Source of the DNA: Bacteroidia bacterium | Lineage (GTDB): Bacteria; Bacteroidota; Bacteroidia; B-17B0; Aurantibacillaceae | Direction of reading: 5' to 3' | Assembly (NCBI GenBank): GCA_016787705.1 | Contig: JAEUTP010000010.1 | Span: 248,001 to 312,000 of the forward strand | DNA: 64,000 nt | In this document: one piece after another, positions 36,051-44,002 of the stretch | How the letters are laid out: each line of letters opens with the position of its first letter | How positions within the stretch are numbered: the first letter of the stretch is position 1 | The notes under the pieces: model-generated | Told to the model about the DNA's origin: nothing | What the model saw: the letters and a program-made list of their open reading frames with translations, nothing else | Databases searched by the model: none | Translations under genes and position numbers: made by a program

Positions 36051-36661
36051 TATAATTTTGAAAAATTTTCCAGGATCTTCATGCCGAATTTTAAACTTTT
36101 TTCGGGATGGAATTGTGCTCCGAAAATATTTTCTTTATTTACCATACATGTAAAATCTGTTCCAAAATTACTGGTAGCTAATGATTGGCTTTCATTAAAG
36201 CATTTTACATAGTACGAATGCACAAAATAAAACCTGTTCTTACTTTCTATATCTATTAATGGATTTGGTCTGTTTACCTTTACATAATTCCAACCCATGT
36301 GCGGTACTTTTAATTTTAAACCGGGATCTAAGTTAAATTTTATGGTCTCAGCATCAATCCAACCCAGGCCCGGCTTTACACCTTCTTCACTTTTTTTAGT
36401 TAGTAATTGCATTCCTAAACAAATGCCGAGTACAGGCACTTTTTCATTTATAGCTTTGTTATTAAGTACAGGTATTAAACCCGATCGTTCAAGATTATCC
36501 ATTCCTGCATCAAATGCGCCCACACCGGGTAAAAGAATTTTATCTGCCTTTGCAATGATTTCTTTATCACTTGAAACTTTTACATCCTTAATACCTATTT
36601 TTTTAAACATGTTTAAAACAGATGCTAAATTTCCGATGCCATAATCTATAATAACTATCAT
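36050..36661 (-). CDS. HisH-like glutaminase subunit
   Basis: This 203-residue class I glutamine amidotransferase has the nucleophile in VLGICLGMQLL (Cys81), the oxyanion region LLPGVGAFDAG and the His-Glu pair in GAQFHPEKS near the end, so the glutaminase triad appears intact. It would release ammonia from glutamine for the HisF-like partner, which shares its stop/start junction. Location in a glycan locus with two WbpG-like genes points to amidination of a sugar, not to histidine synthesis. It begins 1 bp after the UpxY-like gene. Confidence 0.92.
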   Translation of the reverse strand: MIVIIDYGIGNLASVLNMFKKIGIKDVKVSSDKEIIAKADKILLPGVGAFDAGMDNLERSGLIPVLNNKAINEKVPVLGICLGMQLLTKKSEEGVKPGLGWIDAETIKFNLDPGLKLKVPHMGWNYVKVNRPNPLIDIESKNRFYFVHSYYVKCFNESQSLATSNFGTDFTCMVNKENIFGAQFHPEKSLKFGMKILENFSKL

Positions 36662-36662
36662 A

Positions 36663-37178
36663 CTAAATATCCAATAACAATTCTTTGGGCAATTTTACGC
36701 GAATACATTGGCCAATACTTTCAAGTAAAACATCTATCTGGTTATTTTCATTTTCGCCTACAACATAACCTTCAATTCCTTTTAAAACACCTGAACTTAT
36801 TCTTACTTTATCACCTTCTTTATAATGTTTACTAATTCCGTTTGCTTCTAAATGATAGCCCAGTTCAACCAATTGTTTTAATCTGTCAATTTCAATATCC
36901 CTTATAACAGCAATTTTCCCTTCGCTTCTTACAAAATTCACAATGCCTTTGGTTTGCAGTACTTTATCGTTTTCTAAAGAATTTATTTTCACAAATACGT
37001 AGCCGTTAAGCAAAGGCAATTCTACCATTTTTTTACGATCGCTCCACTGGCGCATTGTTTTAACAATAGGTACATACGCTTCGATGCCTTTATTGTTAAG
37101 ATTTTCGCTTATTTTTTTTTCGGTTCTTGAACTAACATATACGGCATGCCATTTTTTTATTTTGTTGGTAGTGTTCAC
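36663..37178 (-). CDS. UpxY-type transcription antiterminator (NusG paralogue)
   Basis: This 171-residue protein has an N-terminal NGN domain (KKWHAVYVSSRTEKKIS, then LPLLNGYVFVKI) and a C-terminal KOW motif (GDKVRISSGVLKGIEGYV, about residues 123-140). In Bacteroides, UpxY proteins are encoded first in capsule operons and let RNA polymerase read through the long operon. Here it lies directly ahead of the hisH-to-glycosyltransferase run of about 34 kb, fitting that role. The 5' leader at 37179-37301 would be its site of action. Confidence 0.9.
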   Translation of the reverse strand: MNTTNKIKKWHAVYVSSRTEKKISENLNNKGIEAYVPIVKTMRQWSDRKKMVELPLLNGYVFVKINSLENDKVLQTKGIVNFVRSEGKIAVIRDIEIDRLKQLVELGYHLEANGISKHYKEGDKVRISSGVLKGIEGYVVGENENNQIDVLLESIGQCIRVKLPKELLLDI

Positions 37179-37301
37179 TTTCGGTTTATTTACGGCTTCG
37201 CCTCCTCAGTCACATTGCCTGAGTAATTAATGTTAGGTTTTTAATACTTAATCTGTTAAACCATTGAGATATTTATTAAACAAATCAACTTTAACAATTA
37301 A
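37179..37301 (-). promoter_or_regulatory. Leader between the ArsR-like and UpxY-like genes
   Basis: This 123 bp stretch lies ahead of the antiterminator gene. On the minus strand it holds CTCAG-9 nt-CTGAG, a potential small hairpin, then GGCGAAGCC, another short one, 15-40 nt before the start codon. The half-site GAGTAAT (37221-37227) also occurs as a palindrome before the regulator gene. No clean TAnnTTTG was found, so promoter placement is open. Confidence 0.35.
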
Positions 37302-37838
37302 TTAAATTTTGCTCCAAAGTAAGAGCGGATGCATGCCGGGCTCTTTTATCTTATTAAGGTCAAATTCTTCTGGAGTATAGTTTACATAGCGTATTTTTTT
37401 GCCGATCTTATTTTCGGCTTTTTCAATTTGTTCTATCAAAAAGTTTTTATTTAAATTATTTCCAACCAATACCAGATCAATAATATCCGTATCCTGGCCT
37501 TGAGAAAGTTTACCAACCAGATATACTTTTTCGAGATCGCCAATGCGCTCAATAATATAATCAATAACATATTCGAGACCTACCATTTTTAGGATTATCT
37601 TATTTATATCTGAAAATAGAGGATGTTGTGTATTAACAGTAAATACTTTTTTGTTACCTTCAATAAAGGACCTTAAAAATCCTGACTTTTCGAATTTATT
37701 TAATTCCAGCCGAATGCCGTTAGTAGATTCTCCAAATTCTTCTTCAAGCCCTCTTAAATATGCCGTGTTTTTGCTGTTCAAAAAGAACTTTAGCAATAAT
37801 TTAATTCTGGTTTTTGAAGATATTAGTGTCTCTATCAT
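37302..37838 (-). CDS. Winged-helix regulator with degenerate nucleotidyltransferase-like domain
   Basis: This 178-residue protein has an N-terminal winged helix (residues about 5-70: SKTRIKLLLKFFLN, LEEEFGESTNGIRLELNKFEKSG). After residue 90 is a small alpha/beta region beginning VIDYIIERIGDLEKVYLVGKLSQG, reminiscent of the nucleotidyltransferase fold but lacking the usual GSxxxG/DxD catalytic pair as far as I can see. Similar ArsR-type proteins precede capsule loci in Bacteroidota. It lies between wzc and the UpxY-like gene and probably sets expression of the locus. A palindrome before its start may be its operator. Confidence 0.75.
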   Translation of the reverse strand: MIETLISSKTRIKLLLKFFLNSKNTAYLRGLEEEFGESTNGIRLELNKFEKSGFLRSFIEGNKKVFTVNTQHPLFSDINKIILKMVGLEYVIDYIIERIGDLEKVYLVGKLSQGQDTDIIDLVLVGNNLNKNFLIEQIEKAENKIGKKIRYVNYTPEEFDLNKIKEPGMHPLLLWSKI

Positions 37839-37843
37839 AGTTT

Positions 37844-37860
37844 GAGTAATAAAATTACTC
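37844..37860. promoter_or_regulatory. Palindrome GAGTAAT-AAA-ATTACTC, possible operator
   Basis: A perfect 7-bp inverted repeat with a 3-bp spacer lies 6 bp before the regulator start codon. Upstream at 37875-37882 the minus strand reads CATCTTTG, one mismatch from TAnnTTTG, placing the palindrome in the early transcribed region. One half-site recurs at 37221-37227 ahead of the UpxY gene. Autoregulation is a guess. Confidence 0.4.
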
Positions 37861-38001
37861 GTTATTGACTATAACAAAGATGCAAAAAATCATTTAAAAA
37901 AACAATAATACAACAATAATTAATTGATATTTAATTAATTAACTTGTAAAAATAATTTGTGAATAAGAAAAAACAACACAAAGTTAAGCTAAAACAGCTA
38001 A

Positions 38002-40413
38002 CTATTTTTTTCGGGTACCGTAGCCGGTGCCATAACCAGTACCATAGCCTCCACCATAACCAGTACCATAGCCTGAACCATACCCATAGCCGTAACCATA
38101 ACCCTGGTAATAATAACGCTTACCTAAACCAGTAACACCATTAAGAACCAATAATACATTTTCAAGATTATTTACTTCAACAATATTTTCAAGGAAAGTG
38201 ATAACGCGTTTAGAGCTTGATTTTGTATTTAGAACAAATATGGATGCATCTACCTGTTGAATTAAGTAAATTGAATCGGATAACAAGCCGGCGGGTGGTG
38301 TATCTATGATCACAAAATCATAATCTACTTTAGCCCTGTCAATAATTTCACGCAGTTTTTGAGACAATACAAATTCAGACGGATTTGGAGGGATTGGCCC
38401 AGAGTAAATACAATTTAGATTTGGAATTGGTGTTGAAGAAATAATTTCTTCATACGTATTTAGGCCCGATATGCAGGTAGTTAAGCCTATTGTCTGCGGT
38501 GGTAATCCAAAACGTTTAAAAATTCTTGGCTTATGCAAATCCAGTTCAATTAAAACTGTTTTTTTACCACTACGTGCAAATATCGTAGCCAGATTAACAC
38601 TTGTAAATGTTTTTCCTTCGCCAGGTAAAAACGAGGTAATTAAATATGTTTTTGCGCCAACTCCAATATTTGCATACTGAAGATTTGTTCGAAGGTTTCG
38701 AAAGGATTCAGATATTAGGGAGTTAGGCTTTTGTTCAACAATTATTCCGTCATTATTTTCATCTTTTACATAAGGTAAAACGCCTATTAAAGGTAAATCT
38801 GTAAGTTCCTTTAAATGCGCTACTGATTTTATTTTTGAATAAAAAAACGCTCGTAAAAGAATAATAAGTAAAGAAACCAAAAGACCCGCAGATAAAAATG
38901 ATTTTTGAATGGCTGGCTTGTCAGGCGATACAACACCAACATTACGGGGCGATTCAACGATTTTCATATCGGGCACAATACTCGCTTTTGCGATTTTGGT
39001 ATTTGCTTTCTTTTCTAATAAAAAATTATATAAATGTTCGCTTACCGCCGATTTACGCTGAATGTTAAGAATATCGCGTTGTTTACCGGGGATTAATTTT
39101 GCTTCGTTAATATATGACAAAATCTCTTTGTTAAGTCCTTCAACCTGCTGGTTAACTGCCTTACGAGTGTTAGTTATATATATTAAAAGATCTTGCTTTG
39201 TTTTTTTGATGCTCGATTTAAGATCTGCAACAATTGGATTGGTTTCTTTTGCAATATTATAAACCTTATTTAATTCGATTTGTTTTAGATATAGGTCGTT
39301 TACAGCTGTACTTAGAAAGCCTGATTTTTCAAATACAAAAATGTTGGGTGGTAAAAATTGTGGATCCTTATCTTCAATAATGTAGTTTTCAAGATCATTT
39401 AATGCTTTTAATTCTAATTGTAATTGTGATTTTTGTCCATCATAGCTTCCTATCTTAGTTAAGAAATCATTTTGTTCCCATTCAAGGTCAATAATTGATT
39501 TTCTTTCTTTATAATCCTGCATTGTATCTTCAATGCTCTTTAATGAATAAGAAATTTCATTTAACTGGCGGTCTATATAAGAAATAGTTCTTTCGTTAAG
39601 CTCAAACTTAGATTTTAATTTGCTTGATGCATAAACACTATTTAGTGTGTCAAGTATAAGTATAGCTCTTTCAGGAATAATGTCCGTTAAAGAAAGAATT
39701 AATATGTTCGTGTAATCAGGGTTCTCAATACTTAAATTACCCTGTATATTCGAAATCAGGTATTCTTTGCTGTGTATGGCAAACTGGTAAAAAATCTCCT
39801 TAAAAGATTCAATTTTTTTATCAGTAAATGTCAGGTTTCTGTTTACAGTAATTCCCAAATCAACATCAATAAGCCGTTCTCCAAATTTTCCTTTTTTTAC
39901 TTGTTTAATTCCATCTTGTTCATAGCTTATCTCATAACTATTGTAATCCAGAATTTTAAGGTCAAATATTTGCTCATAAAATCCAGGGTTAACAGAATTT
40001 ACTACAATATCTACCGGCACATTTTTAAACTGCTCTGTAGTTCTGATTTTACCAACTATGTAATATGAAACTTGCAGGTCGGGCAGCAGTTTATCTACTA
40101 CCTGACTCGACATATCGTAAGATTGTATAATACGTTGTTCATTCAAATTATCTACATAAGAGCCGTAAGAATAAAAGCTGGCATCGTTTAATACATTATT
40201 TTGATAATATGTATCATTAACCTTAAGTAAAAACTGTGTAGATGCCTGGTAAATGTTAGTTAATCGATACACATAAAATGTACCCATGGCATAAAAAATA
40301 GGCAAAATAGCAATAGGTATCCACCAATTGGTTTTTATTATTCGAAAAAGGAGATTTAAATCTTTTTGGGAAACAATCGCCTGCTTTTTAGTATTTGGTG
40401 TATTTGTAGACAC
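38002..40413 (-). CDS. wzc: Polysaccharide co-polymerase/tyrosine autokinase (Wzc-like)
   Basis: This 803-residue protein has an N-terminal Wzz domain between two membrane segments (near residue 30 and near 510), with long coiled-coil regions between about 260 and 460, as in Wzc. The cytoplasmic kinase has Walker A SFLPGEGKTFTSVNLA, Walker A' VLIELDLHKPRI and Walker B FVIIDTPPAGLL. The C-terminus is an unusual Gly/Tyr run with twelve tyrosines after residue 766, the presumed autophosphorylation cluster. The start is GTG; a promoter-like TATATTTG lies 17 bp upstream. It is the first gene of the minus-strand locus and controls chain length or export. Confidence 0.93.
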   Translation of the reverse strand: MSTNTPNTKKQAIVSQKDLNLLFRIIKTNWWIPIAILPIFYAMGTFYVYRLTNIYQASTQFLLKVNDTYYQNNVLNDASFYSYGSYVDNLNEQRIIQSYDMSSQVVDKLLPDLQVSYYIVGKIRTTEQFKNVPVDIVVNSVNPGFYEQIFDLKILDYNSYEISYEQDGIKQVKKGKFGERLIDVDLGITVNRNLTFTDKKIESFKEIFYQFAIHSKEYLISNIQGNLSIENPDYTNILILSLTDIIPERAILILDTLNSVYASSKLKSKFELNERTISYIDRQLNEISYSLKSIEDTMQDYKERKSIIDLEWEQNDFLTKIGSYDGQKSQLQLELKALNDLENYIIEDKDPQFLPPNIFVFEKSGFLSTAVNDLYLKQIELNKVYNIAKETNPIVADLKSSIKKTKQDLLIYITNTRKAVNQQVEGLNKEILSYINEAKLIPGKQRDILNIQRKSAVSEHLYNFLLEKKANTKIAKASIVPDMKIVESPRNVGVVSPDKPAIQKSFLSAGLLVSLLIILLRAFFYSKIKSVAHLKELTDLPLIGVLPYVKDENNDGIIVEQKPNSLISESFRNLRTNLQYANIGVGAKTYLITSFLPGEGKTFTSVNLATIFARSGKKTVLIELDLHKPRIFKRFGLPPQTIGLTTCISGLNTYEEIISSTPIPNLNCIYSGPIPPNPSEFVLSQKLREIIDRAKVDYDFVIIDTPPAGLLSDSIYLIQQVDASIFVLNTKSSSKRVITFLENIVEVNNLENVLLVLNGVTGLGKRYYYQGYGYGYGYGSGYGTGYGGGYGTGYGTGYGTRKK
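38014..38103 (-). repeat. Short tandem repeat coding for Gly/Tyr tail of Wzc
   Basis: These 90 bp encode residues 771-800, where glycine alternates with tyrosine, serine or threonine. The DNA repeats a GGnTAyGGn(A/G)C(T)-like unit of 6-12 bp. Such runs can change length by replication slippage, altering tyrosine number in frame without inactivating the gene. Confidence 0.7.
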
Positions 40414-40429
40414 TACAGAGTTTAGTGAG

Positions 40430-40437
40430 CAAATATA
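40430..40437 (-). promoter_or_regulatory. Bacteroidota-type -7 element for wzc
   Basis: The minus strand reads TATATTTG, a full TAnnTTTG match, ending 17 bp before the GTG start at 40413. No TTG is found at the -33 position. It lies in the 84 bp between the divergent wzc and PID-CTERM genes. Confidence 0.45.
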
Positions 40438-40497
40438 AAGTTTTAAAAGATATTCTTGTTTGGTTTATTTTTTTTTTATACATTTATACTCTTAATA

Positions 40498-40716
40498 ATG
40501 AAAAAATTTAAGTTAATACTAACTATTACACTATTGCTATTTGGTAGCAATATTATGTTTTCTGCCCCCCCTCCTCCGCCTTCAGGAAGTCCTGGCTGTT
40601 GGCCACCTCCATGTGTGCCGATTGATGGTGGGGTTACTTTTTTAATTGCTGCAGGTGCAGCATATGGCGCAAAAAAATTAATTGACGCTCGCAAAAAAAC
40701 AAAATCAATAATTTAA
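40498..40716 (+). CDS. Small PID-CTERM-type protein, candidate XrtF substrate
   Basis: This 72-residue protein has a signal peptide (KKFK plus a hydrophobic run to about Ser22), a 21-residue proline-rich segment (23-43: five prolines in a row, then SGSPGCWPPPC) and a C-terminal sorting signal. The signal comprises PID at 41-43, a hydrophobic GGVTFLIAAGAAYGAKK segment and a basic end. That three-part layout is what exosortases and sortase-like enzymes recognise, and the motif matches what I know as PID-CTERM. Cleavage at PID would leave a peptide of about 20 residues with a CxxxxC pair that could form a disulfide. The ATG at 40498 is chosen over one at 40456, which would add an unusual lead. 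Confidence 0.78.
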   Translation: MKKFKLILTITLLLFGSNIMFSAPPPPPSGSPGCWPPPCVPIDGGVTFLIAAGAAYGAKKLIDARKKTKSII

Positions 40717-40729
40717 GTTTTATGGTTAT

Positions 40730-41278
40730 ATGAGGGCTGTATTTAAACAAAATGCCTTTATTAAGTTTGTTTTTACAGCCGGTCTTATTTACCTTTTATT
40801 ATATTTTATTTATCAATTTGTAATAAAAAGATATACTTACTACGATCAAAAATTTATTGGCTCAATTATTAATGCAGTAGATTTTTTATTACAAACCTTT
40901 GGCTATAAAACATTTACCGTTTTGCAAGATCGTGATTATCAGGTTATTGGAATAGACGGATCAAATGGCGTTTGGATAGGCTCAAATTGTAATGCTATAA
41001 CTTTATTTTCACTTTTTACTGTTTTTATCATTGCTTATCCGGGCAAGCTAAAAGATAAACTATGGTATATTCCCACAGGTATAATTATTATTCATATTTT
41101 AAATATTTTACGTGTTATAGCCTTGGTATTAATAGCTTATCATTATCCACAATATTTAAATTTTAATCATACCTACACCTTTACTTTTTTGGTGTATTCA
41201 TTCATCTTTTTATTATGGATGGTTTGGGTAAATAAGTTTTCCGGAAAATTAAATCAATCAAAACATGAAAATAAGTAA
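40730..41278 (+). CDS. xrtF: Exosortase XrtF-like membrane transpeptidase
   Basis: This 182-residue protein has about five transmembrane segments. The putative catalytic residues of the exosortase/archaeosortase family are in order: Cys87 in GSNCNAITLF, Arg128 in HILNILRVIAL and His138 in IAYHYP. These lie at the outer membrane face. XrtF enzymes in Flavobacteriia are thought to remove sorting tails such as that of the neighbouring PID-CTERM protein. Genes for the candidate substrate (13 bp upstream) and the associated membrane protein (14 bp overlap) support the function. Confidence 0.88.
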   Translation: MRAVFKQNAFIKFVFTAGLIYLLLYFIYQFVIKRYTYYDQKFIGSIINAVDFLLQTFGYKTFTVLQDRDYQVIGIDGSNGVWIGSNCNAITLFSLFTVFIIAYPGKLKDKLWYIPTGIIIIHILNILRVIALVLIAYHYPQYLNFNHTYTFTFLVYSFIFLLWMVWVNKFSGKLNQSKHENK

Positions 41279-41735
41279 GCTCATTCTATTCCTTATTTTA
41301 TTTGGTTGCCTGGGTTATTTTCGAGAATTTTTTTTTGTGAATCTCAATAATATCATGTTCCAAAAATATTATAACCATACCGATCTACCAATTCCCTGGG
41401 TAATGCACATATTTGAATCTTTTTCATATAAAACGCTTTATTTTTCAAAATATATTTACACTGCCATTTGGGTTGGCATCTTCTTTTTTGTAAACTATAT
41501 GGCAATAAAAACACTTTGTACACAAAAAATATTAGTAAAATTTCTTATCTATTCTTATGTCATTTTATTATCTTTAGCCGCAATAGCTATGCTTTACGGA
41601 TATTTTATCAACGGAAGGTTACAGGATGATGAATATACAATTAGCAGATGGTTATTAGGAATTGTACAATCACCAATTATTTGTTTAATATTAATTGCCT
41701 CTGAAAACCTATATCCAAAATCTACAACATCATGA
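41265..41735 (+). CDS. Exosortase F system-associated membrane protein
   Basis: This 156-residue protein has four to five hydrophobic segments. A conserved early stretch, [19 protein letters not shown], and later [19 protein letters not shown] match what I know of the small integral membrane protein that always accompanies XrtF. Its role is unknown; it may hold the substrate or the enzyme. It starts inside the 3' end of xrtF and its stop overlaps glyA by 4 bp. Confidence 0.82.
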   Translation: MKISKLILFLILFGCLGYFREFFFVNLNNIMFQKYYNHTDLPIPWVMHIFESFSYKTLYFSKYIYTAIWVGIFFFVNYMAIKTLCTQKILVKFLIYSYVILLSLAAIAMLYGYFINGRLQDDEYTISRWLLGIVQSPIICLILIASENLYPKSTTS

Positions 41736-43009
41736 TAAAAAAAGATTCAGCCATTTTTAAATTTATTAAAGAAGAGCTACACCGCCAAACCGAAGGTATT
41801 GAATTAATTGCCAGCGAAAATTATGTAAGCAACCAGGTTATGCAGGCTATGGGCAGTGTGTTAACTAATAAATATGCAGAAGGCTTGCCCTTTAAACGTT
41901 ATTATGGCGGCTGCGAAATAGTTGATAAAGTTGAGCATTTAGCAATTGACCGCGCCAAACAATTATTTGGTGCAGAATGGGTAAACGTACAACCGCATTC
42001 GGGTGCACAAGCCAACGCTGCAGTTATGCTAGCTTGCTTAAAACCGGGTGATACCATTTTAGGTTTGGATCTTTCGCACGGTGGGCATTTAACGCATGGC
42101 TCTGCTGTTAACTATTCAGGCAAACTATACCGTCCTACATTTTATGGTGTAGAAAAAGAAACAGGTTTAATTAATTACAATACTTTAGAAGCAACTGCAA
42201 AAACCGAAAAACCAAAAATGATCGTTTGTGGTGCCAGCGCTTATTCTCGCGATTGGGATTATGAACGTTTACGCAACATTGCCGATAGTGTTGGCGCCAT
42301 TCTATTGGCAGATATTTCTCATCCAAGTGGCCTAATTGCAAAAGGAATTTTAAATGATCCGTTGCCACATTGCCATATTGTTACTACAACAACGCATAAA
42401 ACATTACGCGGGCCACGCGGCGGTATGATCATGATGGGCAAGGATTTTGAAAATCCGTTTGGAGAAAAAACACCAAAAGGTGAGACAAAAATGATGAGCA
42501 ATATCTTGGATATGGCAGTATTTCCGGGGATACAGGGGGGGCCGTTAGAACATGTTATTGCTGCAAAAGCTGTTGCTTATGGTGAAGCGTTAACAGATGA
42601 TTATATGCACTATTGCATTCAGTTGGTAAAAAACTCTCAGGCTATGGCAAAGGGCTTTATAGATCTTGGTTATAATATTGTTTCAAAAGGCACAGATAAT
42701 CACATGTTCTTAATCGATCTAAGAAATAAAAACCTTACAGGCAAAGAAGCGCTAGCTGCTTTAGAGCAGGTAAATATTACTGTAAATAAAAACATGGTGC
42801 CATTTGATGATAAATCTGCTTTTGTTACATCGGGTATTCGTATCGGTTCTCCGGCAATTACAACTCGCGGTTTAAAAGAAAAAGAGTGCTTAAAAATTGT
42901 TGAACTAATAGATAATGTTCTAAAAAATAAAGACAATGCAAAAGAACTGGCTAAAATTAAAAAGAAGGTAAATACCATGATGGTGAAATACCCGCTTTTT
43001 AAAAGCTAG
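41732..43009 (+). CDS. glyA: Serine hydroxymethyltransferase
   Basis: This 425-residue PLP enzyme converts serine and tetrahydrofolate to glycine and methylene-THF. [21 protein letters not shown] and [16 protein letters not shown], with the PLP lysine in THKTL, are all present, as are the N-terminal helices. Length is normal. It overlaps the exosortase-associated gene by 4 bp, so a housekeeping gene is apparently transcribed with the sorting module. No separate promoter is visible inside that overlap. Confidence 0.97.
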   Translation: MIKKDSAIFKFIKEELHRQTEGIELIASENYVSNQVMQAMGSVLTNKYAEGLPFKRYYGGCEIVDKVEHLAIDRAKQLFGAEWVNVQPHSGAQANAAVMLACLKPGDTILGLDLSHGGHLTHGSAVNYSGKLYRPTFYGVEKETGLINYNTLEATAKTEKPKMIVCGASAYSRDWDYERLRNIADSVGAILLADISHPSGLIAKGILNDPLPHCHIVTTTTHKTLRGPRGGMIMMGKDFENPFGEKTPKGETKMMSNILDMAVFPGIQGGPLEHVIAAKAVAYGEALTDDYMHYCIQLVKNSQAMAKGFIDLGYNIVSKGTDNHMFLIDLRNKNLTGKEALAALEQVNITVNKNMVPFDDKSAFVTSGIRIGSPAITTRGLKEKECLKIVELIDNVLKNKDNAKELAKIKKKVNTMMVKYPLFKS

Positions 43010-43067
43010 ATCTAAGAAACAAGATTTTAGATTTTATTTCTTACTTCTAAATCTCAATTATTAAATG

Positions 43068-43919
43068 TTATATCTCAAACTCCTGTTTAGCCAATTGCTT
43101 TTCAGGAGTTTTTAGCTCTATGCTGTATTTACCTTTTGTCAAACCTTTTAGCGGAATATTCAATTCATAATCCTTATTTGAGCAAGGCATTAACCACTGA
43201 CTTTTTATTTCACAAACAGGCATTCCTTTTTCATCAAACACATACAACGATACATAATCTTCTTTATCATTCGAATACTTTAATTTTCCCTTTAAATACA
43301 AAGGATAGGTTTTCATATTTCCACTGGCATAAAGAATAGTTTTTGTAATTAATGAATACCATGGCAGTACTTCGCCTTTTAAACCAGACACCAGTTGTTT
43401 TAAGGGTAGCAATAAAGAATCGTTCGTTGAAGCAATATTTGCTGTTGATTTTTTATCGCTTATAGCCCATATGGCTTGTTGTTCAACATTGGGCTCAAAA
43501 TTATTTGAATTTAAAAATGTGGCCAGTTTTACAAGATTACTATCCGCCAATTTATTTACATCATACTTTGCGCCTGCAAATGGCGAATTATTGCTCGCCT
43601 GGCAACAATAGCCTTTTACATGAAAGCCTTTTTCCTCCAACTTGCTCATGGCAATTACTTCCTGTCGGGTAATTAAAATATCCTGGGTCTTATCATCTAA
43701 TGAATTTAACCTTCTTCCCGCTTCAACCAATACGATCAACGAATCGGCACTTAAATTTTTTAAATTCATTTTCACGCAAAAACCCTGATAACCGCCAATA
43801 CTCTTGGCTTCAGCTTTTACCAACTTGAGATCAAGAGCCTTTTGCAAATTCATTTTTTGATGTTTTGCCTGCAACGGTAAACTCAATATTAAAATAAATA
43901 GTGTTATTGCGCGAATCAT
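43068..43919 (-). CDS. Secreted protein of unknown function
   Basis: This 283-residue protein has a signal peptide (IRAITLFILILSLPLQA). The middle contains a short EQQAIWAISDK segment and two adjacent cysteines in GYCCQASNN. The last 70 residues look beta-rich (GKLKYSNDKEDYVSLYVFD, LKGLTKGKYSIEL), as in small Ig- or C-terminal-sorting-like modules. I do not recognise a family. It converges on glyA and lies next to the transporter gene on the opposite strand. Confidence 0.7.
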   Translation of the reverse strand: MIRAITLFILILSLPLQAKHQKMNLQKALDLKLVKAEAKSIGGYQGFCVKMNLKNLSADSLIVLVEAGRRLNSLDDKTQDILITRQEVIAMSKLEEKGFHVKGYCCQASNNSPFAGAKYDVNKLADSNLVKLATFLNSNNFEPNVEQQAIWAISDKKSTANIASTNDSLLLPLKQLVSGLKGEVLPWYSLITKTILYASGNMKTYPLYLKGKLKYSNDKEDYVSLYVFDEKGMPVCEIKSQWLMPCSNKDYELNIPLKGLTKGKYSIELKTPEKQLAKQEFEI

Positions 43920-43957
43920 TTTCCCCTCCTTTTAAATAAATAACTAATAACATTCAC

Positions 43958-43987
43958 TTTGGTTACAATTTATATTTTAGTACTTTG
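43958..43987 (+). promoter_or_regulatory. Putative promoter of the nucleoside transporter gene
   Basis: TTTG at 43958-43961 is followed after 19 nt by TACTTTG at 43981-43987, one base shorter than TAnnTTTG. Transcription would start near 43993, so ATG at 44003, not the GTG at 43985, is the natural start. Confidence 0.4.
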
Positions 43988-44002
43988 GTACATATTTTAA
44001 GC

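Noticed and set aside
35295-36661. HisF and HisH as part of a histidine biosynthesis operon
   Set aside because: No other his genes are near, the HisF-like protein lacks the first catalytic Asp, and two WbpG-like genes in the same locus explain the pair better.
38014-38103. Short repeats at the wzc end as a CRISPR or non-coding minisatellite
   Set aside because: They lie in frame inside wzc and encode its Gly/Tyr tail; there are no spacers.
2430-40413. Glycan locus as a recently inserted mobile island
   Set aside because: No integrase, transposase, tRNA or direct repeats were recognised at its ends, although such loci do vary between strains.
40456-40497. ATG at 40456 as start of the PID-CTERM protein
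   Set aside because: It adds a hydrophobic lead before a standard KKFK signal peptide; ATG 40498 gives a typical signal.
43985-44002. GTG at 43985 as start of the CNT transporter
   Set aside because: It lies inside the -7-like element; ATG 44003 follows it properly.
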